6,787 nucleotides of DNA from DAMCAP01 sp964369265 (GCA_964369265.1 CAYJEV010000093.1:1-6787), one strand, 5' to 3'. Positions 1 to 5,524 are shown, counted from the first letter of the stretch. Program-made: numbers and translations. The notes: generated by a model not told the origin, from the letters alone.

Positions 1-44
1 TCACTTTTCATTCTTCATTTTTCACTATTTCACGCTATGTGTGA

Positions 45-62
45 AATATAAATAACCTTCAC
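45..62. repeat. Direct repeat, copy 1 (box AATATAAATAACCTTCAC)
   Basis: This 18-bp box matches 173-190 at 17 of 18 positions, in the same orientation and 128 bp apart. On the minus strand it reads GTGAAGGTTATTTATATT. It overlaps the right arm of the small inverted repeat TATTTCAC/GTGAAATA (26-33 and 41-48), so box and hairpin are adjacent, as they are in copy 2. Confidence 0.7.
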
Positions 63-103
63 TGCGTTTCGATTATTCATATTCCTCGCAGGGGCGATTT
101 TGA

Positions 104-146
104 TGTCCTTGCTCTCGTCGCCTTGCGACAACCGAGCAAATGGACA
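104..146. repeat. Long imperfect stem-loop, structured-RNA-like
   Basis: Three helices stack. TGTCC (104-108) pairs with GGACA (142-146). TTGCTC (109-114) pairs with GAGCAA (134-139). GTCGC (117-121) pairs with GCGAC (125-129) around a 3-nt loop. They are separated by a 2-nt bulge and a small asymmetric internal loop, giving 16 base pairs in all. The GC-rich inner helices stand out from the AT-rich surroundings. No T-run follows on either strand, so a plain intrinsic terminator is unlikely. Confidence 0.6.
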
Positions 147-181
147 ATTTATATTAGATTTCTTCTAAATCTAATATAAAT
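147..181. repeat. Perfect 15-bp inverted repeat with 5-nt loop
   Basis: The arms ATTTATATTAGATTT (147-161) and AAATCTAATATAAAT (167-181) are exact reverse complements around CTTCT. The stem directly abuts the GC-richer stem at 104-146. It lies 22 bp past the stop of the minus-strand dehydrogenase gene and could protect or end that transcript, but no U-run follows it on the minus strand, so a standard terminator is not supported. Confidence 0.75.
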
Positions 182-190
182 AACCTCCAC
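173..190. repeat. Direct repeat, copy 2 (box AATATAAATAACCTCCAC)
   Basis: This is the second copy of the 18-bp box, with one T-to-C difference from 45-62. Its left half is also the right arm of the perfect inverted repeat at 147-181. It ends 13 bp before the stop codon of the minus-strand dehydrogenase gene, so it would lie in that gene's 3' untranslated region. Confidence 0.7.
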
Positions 191-203
191 CACATTACCA
201 TTA

Positions 204-1166
204 CTAATATCCCTCTTTGCGATTAGATTCAGTTAATAGTGGGTTGCCTTTAACATATTCTGCTAGGTTATCAGTGAACACCTTTACAACATTGTCTATT
301 GTAACAGGGAAGGTAACGCCGCCGCTAACATGAGGGGTTATTAGGCAGTTTTTAGCAGTCCATAGTGGGTGGTTTTTTGGAAGAGGTTCAGTTGCTGCAA
401 CATCAAGGCAAGCTCCGCCCAAAGCGCCGCTGTTAAGGGCGTTGATTAAAGCATCTTCGTCGGTTGCAGAGCCTCTGCCAACATTAACCACAATAGCGCC
501 TTTCTTTAGGCTGTCTATTCTTTTTTTGCTTAGAATGCCAGTTGTAGAAGGTGTGTTTGGTAGCGCAAAGACTACTATATCAGAATTTAAAATTGCCTCA
601 TCTAGGTTGTCTAATGTATGAAGCTCATCAAGATATTCTGGAAGCGGAGAAGCAGTTCTCTTAACTCCCTTAACATACGCGCCAAAAGCCTTTGCCCTCT
701 TTGCAAATTCAGAGCCTATATCGCCAACACCAACAACAGTTATAGTTGAGCCATAAATTCCTCTAACCTCGCCACGAGATTTCCAAATCTCAGCATTTTG
801 TTGATATAGATATCCAACAGAGTTTTTCATAAGCATTAAAACCATAGCGAATATATGCTCTGCAATGCCTATGCCATATCCGCCCTTAGCGTTTGAAAGC
901 AGCGCTCCTTTTGGCATAACGCCCTCTTTGCAGTAAGCATCAACACCAGCTGAATAGGTTTGTAGCCATTTTAGTTTTGTGTAGTTTTTAACATTTTCTG
1001 GCTTAGGAAGCCCAAAGATGATGTCGCACTCTTTATAAAAATCATCCCCAGCATCTCTCTCGCCAATTCTAAGCTCATAGCCATAACCCTCGCACAGCTC
1101 TCTAAGCTTGTTTGCACGCTCACCAGTTAGCGCAGAATATGTAGCTCCAATAATACCTTTTGACAT
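204..1166 (-). CDS. D-isomer-specific 2-hydroxyacid dehydrogenase, probably NADP(H)-linked
   Basis: A soluble cytoplasmic oxidoreductase of the D-2-hydroxyacid dehydrogenase family (relatives include glyoxylate/hydroxypyruvate reductases and phosphoglycerate dehydrogenase), which interconvert a 2-oxoacid and a D-2-hydroxyacid. At 320 residues it is full length. The Rossmann dinucleotide loop GVGDIG is at 146-151. The family catalytic triad is intact: Arg231 in NVGRGS, Glu260 in ATEPLP and His279 in TPHVSG. The second Rossmann strand ends in VKRT (168-171), with basic residues where NAD-specific members carry Asp, which suggests NADP(H); that is inference. The ATG start is supported by AGGAGG at 1175-1180, 8 nt upstream. 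It is the last gene of the minus-strand run, 43 nt after the acetyltransferase stop. The exact substrate cannot be read from the sequence. Confidence 0.9.
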   Translation of the reverse strand: MSKGIIGATYSALTGERANKLRELCEGYGYELRIGERDAGDDFYKECDIIFGLPKPENVKNYTKLKWLQTYSAGVDAYCKEGVMPKGALLSNAKGGYGIGIAEHIFAMVLMLMKNSVGYLYQQNAEIWKSRGEVRGIYGSTITVVGVGDIGSEFAKRAKAFGAYVKGVKRTASPLPEYLDELHTLDNLDEAILNSDIVVFALPNTPSTTGILSKKRIDSLKKGAIVVNVGRGSATDEDALINALNSGALGGACLDVAATEPLPKNHPLWTAKNCLITPHVSGGVTFPVTIDNVVKVFTDNLAEYVKGNPLLTESNRKEGY

Positions 1167-1209
1167 TGACTTTTCCTCCTAAAATTTTATTTATATAGTA
1201 ATTCTCAGC

Positions 1210-1704
1210 TTAAAGCTCTAGCTGCATTATATACATATTAACACATCTACCGCCTTTAAAGCCATCAACAAGCTTATTGCCAAGAATTCTAAAACCAACT
1301 AAATTATATAACGAAATAGCCGACTTATTTTTATCTGAAACTAATAAGTGCATTTTTTTAACTTCAATATCTCTTGCCTTTGAGATAATCATTTCCATCA
1401 TTTTAACTGCAACGCCTTTTCTGCGGTATTCTTTATGCACAGCAATCATAAGCTCATAATCAGTTTCAGTTGTTGGGCGAATTAAACACACTCCAACTAA
1501 AACATTGCCTTCAAAACATATAATTCCCTTGCCATTTTCGCAGAACAAGCCCTCAATAAACTTAGGATCAAGCCTGCTATCTTTCTCTCTCGAAAAATCA
1601 TCAAACTCATTTGAAATAGAAAAAAGCAGATCTGATACTAAAAAAGATGCCTCTTCTCTTTGCTCTTTTGAAAGCTTTTCTGCACTATGATAGCTTAGCA
1701 TCAT
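1210..1704 (-). CDS. GNAT-family N-acetyltransferase
   Basis: A 164-residue single-domain GCN5-related N-acetyltransferase, which transfers acetyl from acetyl-CoA to an amine. The acetyl-CoA pyrophosphate loop is the RRKGVA segment (94-99), right after the usual beta strand YELMIAVHKEY (83-93). The C-terminal family signature is NKSAISLYNLVGFRILG (126-142), in which Asn126 and Tyr133 sit where the family usually places them. The N-terminal 35 residues are charged and helical-looking. The start overlaps the end of the upstream nitrilase-like gene by 20 nt but has its own site, GGAGAG at 1711-1716, 6 nt upstream, so translation is probably coupled. A second Met follows at once, so the true start may be one codon later. 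The acceptor substrate is unknown. GNAT plus nitrilase is a recurring pairing (Bacillus subtilis YhcX is a fusion of the two), which fits this layout. Confidence 0.88.
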   Translation of the reverse strand: MMLSYHSAEKLSKEQREEASFLVSDLLFSISNEFDDFSREKDSRLDPKFIEGLFCENGKGIICFEGNVLVGVCLIRPTTETDYELMIAVHKEYRRKGVAVKMMEMIISKARDIEVKKMHLLVSDKNKSAISLYNLVGFRILGNKLVDGFKGGRCVNMYIMQLEL

Positions 1705-2704
1705 TCTTATCTCTCCAAATCTTTTTAAGATAGCCTATATTTCTATCTCCATTATATGGATCAAATTGCAGCTTAAGAGAGGGAACATCAATCTCCACAA
1801 CAACAACAGCATCCTTGTCACCGCTCACTAAAACACCCCTATTATCATTAGACATAGCCCTTGGCGTTATAACATAACTGCCTGTATCAAAAGGCATACC
1901 ATCTATCGCTGATTCACGATACCCAGCAGATAATATATATAAATTATGATGTTCAGATCTAATTCTAGCCTTAATTAAGCTGCTTTCGTTAATGCCGCCA
2001 GATAGAATGACAATTTGAGCTTCTTTTTCGCTTATAGCCAAAAATGGCTCAAAATAGTTAAGGGACTGGCTTGTAAGCAGGCTTATATTACCAATCTTAG
2101 TATTAAAGACCTTAGGCTTATTGCTAAAGCTAACTCCCATTTTCTCCTCAAACTCCGAAAGAAATATATTATCTTGAATTGCCGATATTCTCCCCTCAGG
2201 CGAAAATATATATTGATTACAAATAAGCTTTCCATCTTCAATTACAAATAGTGTGCCAGCCGATATGTAAACATTATAGGCTTCGGCAAGAAAAGCGAAG
2301 GTGTTAAAATAAATCTCCCTTGTGTAGGTTTGGGTTTCTTTAACAAGCTTATATAAAAATCCACTATCAGGAAAGCCCTCAACATAGCTTGTCACAAAAT
2401 ACTCTATTAAATCATCTGCCAAAGGAGAGCAGAAAGCAGCTTGGTCGCCATAGTATTTTGGGAATATTATCATCCCAGCCCCAGACTGCGCAGCATTCTT
2501 AACATAATCGCCAGTTAGCTTAATATATTCTTTTGCAGATTTAGCCTCTGCAAATATAGGGCTTATTAAGCTTATTTTTTTATAGTCAATTCTATCGAAA
2601 GGCATTATCTTTTCTTTGTTTAAAATAGACCTAACCTTGTTTCCGTTTGCTAGAAACGCCATAGCGAGCGCGTTTGCTTTATAGTTAATCCACAAGCTTA
2701 ACAC
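1685..2704 (-). CDS. Nitrilase-superfamily (carbon-nitrogen hydrolase-like) protein lacking the catalytic triad
   Basis: The nitrilase alpha-beta-beta-alpha fold can be traced from about residue 43 (KISLISPIF) to the C-terminus (VVVVEIDVPSL at 300-310), a normal domain length. All three expected catalytic positions are changed. The Glu of the usual FPE is Lys83 (FPKYYG). The Lys after the GEI-type strand is Asn179 (counting from Gly171). The Cys of the ICYD nucleophile elbow is Ser212 (LLTSQSL). It is therefore probably not an amidase or nitrilase. The first 42 residues precede the domain and have no clear family match. The first in-frame start is GTG at 2702-2704, jammed against the G-run. 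TTG at codon 4 (2693-2695) is 8 nt from AGGGGG and is the better initiation codon. Met34 has only a weak purine-rich site. The open frame may instead be the second half of a longer protein continued from the upstream gene. Confidence 0.75.
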   Translation of the reverse strand: MLSLWINYKANALAMAFLANGNKVRSILNKEKIMPFDRIDYKKISLISPIFAEAKSAKEYIKLTGDYVKNAAQSGAGMIIFPKYYGDQAAFCSPLADDLIEYFVTSYVEGFPDSGFLYKLVKETQTYTREIYFNTFAFLAEAYNVYISAGTLFVIEDGKLICNQYIFSPEGRISAIQDNIFLSEFEEKMGVSFSNKPKVFNTKIGNISLLTSQSLNYFEPFLAISEKEAQIVILSGGINESSLIKARIRSEHHNLYILSAGYRESAIDGMPFDTGSYVITPRAMSNDNRGVLVSGDKDAVVVVEIDVPSLKLQFDPYNGDRNIGYLKKIWRDKNDAKLS

Positions 2705-3368
2705 CCCCTAACATTTCATTTGTTATCTGTTCGCATCTTCTCTCTATCTCAACAGGCATTTCTTTATGACAAGGAGTTACTCTGCTAGTAAATGGAAGCA
2801 ACCAGCCAAAGTTATCTATTATCATGCCTTCTTCGTTTACAACAGCAGTCACGCAGTTATTGCTCCACACAACAGGACAGCCTGCATCTATTGCCATAGC
2901 GACAGCCTTATAGTCAACCATCTCATGATAAAAATCCATTCGCTCCATATGAGAGATGGCAATAGCAAGCTCTGCGCCTTTTAGCCTAATATCTCTTGCA
3001 GTTTGAGGGTAGGAGATGTCTGTGTCTGTTATCAGGGCAATTTTGCCAAGCGGAGTATCTAAAACGCAAGCTCCGCCTCCCCTTGAAATCTCCCCTCGAT
3101 ATCTTAAGTTTATAAAGGCATTTTGGGAGCTTCCAAGAATATCTCCAGCTGGAGAGATAAGGCTTGTAACTAAAACAGAGCCTTGCATATGCATTTCAGG
3201 AATAAGATATACATTATATTCGCTTGCATATCGCCTTGCTTCCTCTAACATAAACACAGATGTGTCTTCTTTTATGTAATATCTATCTCCTCCATTGAAA
3301 ATAACAACATCAACCTCTTCTGGTGGACGCATAAAAGCAGAAACAACTGCAATTCTTATATCAGCCAA
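2685..3368 (-). CDS. Short nitrilase-superfamily protein lacking the catalytic triad
   Basis: First gene of the minus-strand run, 227 residues, shorter than the usual 260-280. The helix normally found between the first two strands is almost missing: strand 1 is RIAVVSAF (5-12) and strand 2 VDVVIFNGG already follows at 19-27. Superfamily hallmarks remain, including SPAGDILG (72-79), LGKIALITDTDISYP (107-121) and ARDIRLKGAELAI (124-136), which match the region around the nitrilase nucleophile and its following helix. The catalytic residues do not: the Glu position is Gly26, the Lys position is Asn83 and the Cys position is Asp115. The start is TTG, chosen because GGAGG (3376-3380) is 7 nt upstream and no in-frame ATG exists before the domain. 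The 3' end overlaps the next gene by 20 nt. Function unknown: pseudoenzyme, partner subunit of the next protein, or the N-terminal half of one frameshifted gene. Confidence 0.72.
   Translation of the reverse strand: MADIRIAVVSAFMRPPEEVDVVIFNGGDRYYIKEDTSVFMLEEARRYASEYNVYLIPEMHMQGSVLVTSLISPAGDILGSSQNAFINLRYRGEISRGGGACVLDTPLGKIALITDTDISYPQTARDIRLKGAELAIAISHMERMDFYHEMVDYKAVAMAIDAGCPVVWSNNCVTAVVNEEGMIIDNFGWLLPFTSRVTPCHKEMPVEIERRCEQITNEMLGGVKLVD
2704..2709 (-). promoter_or_regulatory. AGGGGG run: ribosome site or frameshift point between the two nitrilase-like genes
   Basis: On the minus strand this reads AGGGGG inside the last codons of the upstream gene (Leu-Gly-Gly-Val). It stands 8 nt before a TTG codon in the downstream frame, so it can serve as a ribosome site for that gene. 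It is also a homopolymer at which loss of one G joins the two frames without a stop. Sequence alone cannot decide between the two readings. Confidence 0.5.
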
Positions 3369-3375
3369 AACCTCA

Positions 3376-3380
3376 CCTCC
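3376..3380 (-). promoter_or_regulatory. Ribosome binding site fixing a TTG start
   Basis: GGAGG on the minus strand lies 7 nt before the TTG at 3366-3368. The frame is open further upstream but has no ATG or GTG there, so this site decides the start of the first nitrilase-like gene. An ATG overlapping this site is in a different frame. Confidence 0.75.
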
Positions 3381-3403
3381 ATTTAATGGCTTATATAATT
3401 TCT

Positions 3404-3432
3404 ATTATACAAAATTTTTCCTAAATTTACAA
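3404..3432 (-). promoter_or_regulatory. Sigma-A-type promoter of the minus-strand operon
   Basis: The minus strand carries a perfect -10 TATAAT (3404-3409) and a -35-like TTGTAA (3427-3432, 4 of 6 to consensus), with a 17-nt spacer. It lies 36 nt upstream of the TTG start of the first nitrilase-like gene, leaving room for a short leader with the GGAGG site. No other promoter of equal quality was seen further down the run, so it probably drives all four genes in vegetative cells. Confidence 0.72.
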
Positions 3433-3465
3433 GCCAATCCCTAACTTATAATCTATTTTTCTTTC

Positions 3466-3478
3466 TAGCATCATGCTA
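3466..3478. repeat. 13-bp palindrome in the divergent control region
   Basis: TAGCAT and ATGCTA are exact reverse complements around a central C. It is followed at once by the 8-bp palindrome TAACGTTA (3480-3487). The pair sits between the minus-strand sigma-A-type promoter and the plus-strand spoVA start, where an operator could affect either direction. No known regulator motif was recognised. Confidence 0.45.
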
Positions 3479-3490
3479 TTAACGTTAGAA

Positions 3491-3523
3491 TGAATAACTG
3501 CATAAAAAATGCAAAACATACTA
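3491..3523 (+). promoter_or_regulatory. Candidate sigma-G promoter of the spoVA operon
   Basis: CATACTA at 3517-3523 matches the sigma-G -10 consensus CATNHTA exactly. TGAATA at 3491-3496 matches the -35 consensus, but the spacer is 20 nt rather than the expected 17-18, so the -35 assignment is uncertain. spoVA operons are transcribed by sigma-G in the forespore of Bacillus subtilis, which makes this the expected promoter class. Two small dyads lie within or across it: TGCAT/ATGCA (3499-3513) and CATAC/GTATG (3517-3534). Confidence 0.45.
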
Positions 3524-3548
3524 AAAAAGGTATGATATTGGAGGCTTT

Positions 3549-3980
3549 ATGACAAACAAAGAATATGATGGCTTGGTGAAGGCTTATTCGCCTAACTCGC
3601 CTAAAAAAAGAAATATAATAGGCGCATTTTTAGTTGGTGGTGCAATTTGCTCTTTAGGGCAGGTGCTGGTGGAGCTTTATGGCTATTTTGGAATGACAGA
3701 AAAACTATGCTACACAGTCGCTTCAATAACGCTAATTGGCTTGTCAGTGCTTTTGACAGGTCTTGGGGTGTATGACAAGATAGCTAAATATGCTGGCGCT
3801 GGAACATTAGTACCAATAACAGGATTTGCTAACGCAGTTGCTTCGCCAGCAATTGAGTTTAAAAGCGAGGGATATATATTAGGCGTTGGAGCAAAGATGT
3901 TTATAATAGCGGGGCCAGTTATAGTATATGGAAATCTCGCTAGTGTAGTCTATGGCTTAATTTTATATATTTTTGGTTAG
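3549..3980 (+). CDS. spoVAC: Stage V sporulation protein AC, dipicolinate channel membrane subunit
   Basis: Inner-membrane subunit of the SpoVA complex, which moves calcium dipicolinate into the developing spore and releases it in germination; SpoVAC from B. subtilis acts as a mechanosensitive channel. The 143 residues are the usual length. A short charged N-terminus leads to hydrophobic segments at about 22-43, 52-74, 80-98 and 112-142. Hallmarks are NIIGAFLVGGAICSLGQ (22-38), LTGLGVYDKIAKYAGAG (69-85), VPITGFANAVASPAIEFKSE (88-107) and GAKMFIIAGPVIVYG (114-128), which are diagnostic of the family. The ATG has GGAGG at 3540-3544, only 4 nt away. It is the first gene of a three-gene operon; spoVAA and spoVAB of bacilli are absent, as is normal in Clostridia. 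Confidence 0.97.
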   Translation: MTNKEYDGLVKAYSPNSPKKRNIIGAFLVGGAICSLGQVLVELYGYFGMTEKLCYTVASITLIGLSVLLTGLGVYDKIAKYAGAGTLVPITGFANAVASPAIEFKSEGYILGVGAKMFIIAGPVIVYGNLASVVYGLILYIFG

Positions 3981-3991
3981 GGGGAAGGGAA

Positions 3992-5005
3992 ATGCCTTTT
4001 AAAATTGGAAAAGCAACTTATATACTAACAAACACTCCCTCTATAGAAGCATTCGCCTCTGTTGCTTCAAAGAAAGAGCTAGAAGGACCTTTGGCTGAAT
4101 ATTTTGATGTTGTGAATGAAGATTCAACCTTTGGCGAAAAAAGCTGGGAAAAAGCCGAAAGCCGAATGCAAAAAGATGCAATAAACAAGGCTCTTGATAA
4201 GGCTGATTTATCTCCTAGCGCAATTGACTGCATTTTTGCTGGCGATTTATTAAATCAATGCACAGGCTCTACATTTGGGCTAAGGGAGCTTAATGTGCCA
4301 ATTTCGGGCTTATACTCAGCTTGTGCAACAATAGCAGAGGGTCTTGTTTTAGGAAGCCTGCTTATAGATGGGGGAGGTTTTAGCAAGATAGCTGCAATAA
4401 CCTCATCTCATTTTTGTAGCGCAGAAAGGCAATATCGCTTTCCTCTTGAATATGGAGGACAGCGTACACCAACTTCGCAATGGACTGTAACAGGCAGTGG
4501 TGCTTTTATATTAGGTGAGTGCAATAAACCGCCGTATATTAAGGCTGTATCGTTAGGGAAGATAGTCGATTTGGGGGTGAAAGATGCGGCGAATATGGGA
4601 GCGGCTATGGCGCCAGCTGCTGCCGAAACTATCTCAACCTTTCTAACAGATACAAGCACAAAGCCAGAAGACTATGATATGATACTAACAGGGGATTTAG
4701 GCTTTGTTGGATCGAGCATTTTAAAAGAACTTATGCTCAAAAATGGCTATGATATTGAAAAGCAACATTCGGATTGCGGGCTTTTGATATACGATAGAAC
4801 TGCTCAAGATGTTCATTCTGGAGGCTCTGGGGCTGGTTGCTCTTCATCTGTGCTTGCTTCTTATATTCTCCCAAAGCTTGTAAAGGGGAATATATCTGAA
4901 CTGCTATTCATTGCGACAGGCGCTTTATTATCGCCAACTACCACCCAACAGGGAGAGTCAATTCCTTCGGTGGCGCATTTGGTGCATATTTCAGTTAAGA
5001 AGTAG
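3992..5005 (+). CDS. spoVAD: Stage V sporulation protein AD, dipicolinate-binding subunit
   Basis: Soluble, membrane-associated subunit of the SpoVA complex with a thiolase/ketoacyl-synthase fold; B. subtilis SpoVAD binds dipicolinic acid directly. At 337 residues it is full length. Seen in the sequence are the start MPFKIGKATYIL, the family segment FAGDLLNQC (82-90), SGLYSACATIAEG (105-117) with Cys111 where thiolase-fold enzymes hold their nucleophile, FCSAERQYRFPLEYGGQR (141-158), and a second conserved stretch DVHSGGSGAGCSSSV (273-287) with His275 and Cys283. These match SpoVAD across its whole length. No membrane segment is seen, as expected. The ATG follows the spoVAC stop by 11 nt, with a GGGGAAGGG purine run as ribosome site, so the genes are cotranscribed. 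Known work treats it as a binding protein, not an enzyme. Confidence 0.97.
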   Translation: MPFKIGKATYILTNTPSIEAFASVASKKELEGPLAEYFDVVNEDSTFGEKSWEKAESRMQKDAINKALDKADLSPSAIDCIFAGDLLNQCTGSTFGLRELNVPISGLYSACATIAEGLVLGSLLIDGGGFSKIAAITSSHFCSAERQYRFPLEYGGQRTPTSQWTVTGSGAFILGECNKPPYIKAVSLGKIVDLGVKDAANMGAAMAPAAAETISTFLTDTSTKPEDYDMILTGDLGFVGSSILKELMLKNGYDIEKQHSDCGLLIYDRTAQDVHSGGSGAGCSSSVLASYILPKLVKGNISELLFIATGALLSPTTTQQGESIPSVAHLVHISVKK

Positions 5006-5013
5006 GGGGAGAG

Positions 5014-5379
5014 ATGGATATTATAATGTCAGTTATAAAAGCCTTTGTTGTAGGCGGTTTATTTTGTGTTGTTGGACAGCTTTTAATTGACTACACAAAG
5101 CTAACCCCAGCTCGCATTTTAGTTAGTTATGTGGTTATGGGTGTCATTTTATCTGCTGTTGGCATTTATCCAATGCTAGTTGAGTTTGGAGGAGCTGGTG
5201 CGACTGTTGTTCTGCTAGGCTTTGGGCACACACTCGCTAGTGGCGTTAAAGCTGCTGTTGTGCAAAATGGCTTGCTTGGCGCATTGTCAGGAGGTCTGGC
5301 TGCAACGGCAGGGGGGATTTCTGCTGCTATTTTCTTTGGGTTTATCGCTTCAACTGTTTTTAAATCGCAAGATAAATAA
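5014..5379 (+). CDS. spoVAE: Stage V sporulation protein AE (SpoVAEB type), dipicolinate channel membrane subunit
   Basis: Small integral membrane subunit of the SpoVA channel, 121 residues, the usual length for the SpoVAEB type. Hydrophobic segments lie at about 6-25, 34-52, 56-76 and 84-116, followed by a short charged tail (KSQDK). Diagnostic pieces are KAFVVGGLFCVVGQLLIDYTK (9-29), LTPARILVSYV (30-40), FGGAGATV (58-65), GFGHTLASGVK (69-79) and GLLGALSGGLAATAGGISAA (86-105). It is paralogous to SpoVAC: both share a GGL-C-GQ segment near the N-terminus and an AGAG-GF motif. Where relatives often read TVPLTGFG this protein has TVVLLGFG, losing a proline; this is a small point noted from memory of the family. 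GGGGGA lies just before the ATG; Met5 is a possible alternative start. The gap to spoVAD is 8 nt and a hairpin follows 12 nt after the stop. Confidence 0.95.
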   Translation: MDIIMSVIKAFVVGGLFCVVGQLLIDYTKLTPARILVSYVVMGVILSAVGIYPMLVEFGGAGATVVLLGFGHTLASGVKAAVVQNGLLGALSGGLAATAGGISAAIFFGFIASTVFKSQDK

Positions 5380-5391
5380 AACAAAAAACAC

Positions 5392-5421
5392 AAATCCCCC
5401 AAACCGAAGCTTGGGGGATTT
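5392..5421. terminator. Strong hairpin between convergent genes, probable shared terminator
   Basis: AAATCCCCCAA (5392-5402) and TTGGGGGATTT (5411-5421) form an 11-bp perfect stem with an 8-nt loop. In the minus direction the stem is followed by a T-rich tract (TTTGTGTTTTTTGTTTT just left of 5391), a good intrinsic terminator for the secreted protein gene. In the plus direction, after spoVAE, the downstream sequence is AT-rich but lacks a solid T-run, so termination there should be weaker. Confidence 0.85.
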
Positions 5422-5524
5422 ATGCCTATTATTATATTATAATCGGGAGATTGAATACCTCATTAAAGCGAAAGCTTCAATGTGTACAAAATTCCGAATT
5501 ATACGCATAGATTGCAGTTAAGAA

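Larger units (their letters stand above)
1..190. repeat. Non-coding structured region, probably an interspersed repeat element
   Basis: No credible gene is present in these bases. The left end is a low-complexity run of TTCA/TTCAC-like units (about 1-33). It is followed by a small inverted repeat (TATTTCAC at 26-33 and GTGAAATA at 41-48), a GC-richer stem (104-146) and a perfect AT-rich inverted repeat (147-181). An 18-bp box occurs twice in the same orientation (45-62 and 173-190). Base composition in the middle differs from the AT-rich flanks. Repeated boxes each lying beside a hairpin suggest an interspersed, possibly mobile, non-coding element sitting just downstream of the minus-strand operon. 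The dispersed nature is inference, because only one copy is in view. Confidence 0.5.

Noticed and set aside
1..33. TTCA-rich run as a CRISPR or tandem repeat array
   Set aside because: Units are 4-8 nt, irregular and without spacers; it is low-complexity sequence.
35..82. A 16-codon minus-strand frame starting at an ATG in the repeat element
   Set aside because: Very short, entirely within repeat sequence, and its end coincides with the inverted repeat; no independent sign of coding.
147..181. Inverted repeat as the intrinsic terminator of the minus-strand operon
   Set aside because: The stem is AT-rich and no T-run follows on the minus strand, so the standard criteria are not met, although some effect on the 3' end is possible.
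2766..3279. Plus-strand open frames antisense to the first nitrilase-like gene
   Set aside because: They mirror the coding gene, show no motif, and cross the conserved nitrilase segments on the other strand.
3472..3478. CATGCTA as an alternative sigma-G -10 element
   Set aside because: It matches CATNHTA, but no -35-like element lies 17-18 nt upstream, and it would place the start well upstream of spoVAC.
4018..4659. Two minus-strand open frames inside spoVAD
   Set aside because: Antisense shadows of a gene with full-length family match; no ribosome site or recognisable motif.
5465..5482. Small hairpin with GAAA loop (AAGC/GCTT) downstream of the secreted protein gene
   Set aside because: Only four clean base pairs and no T-run; the hairpin at 5392-5421 is a far better terminator.
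5166..5521. Open frames overlapping spoVAE on both strands (minus 5166-5402, plus 5222-5521)
   Set aside because: They lie across spoVAE and the terminator, have Pro/Ala-rich or mixed composition without any domain, and lack proper ribosome sites; they are shadows of spoVAE.
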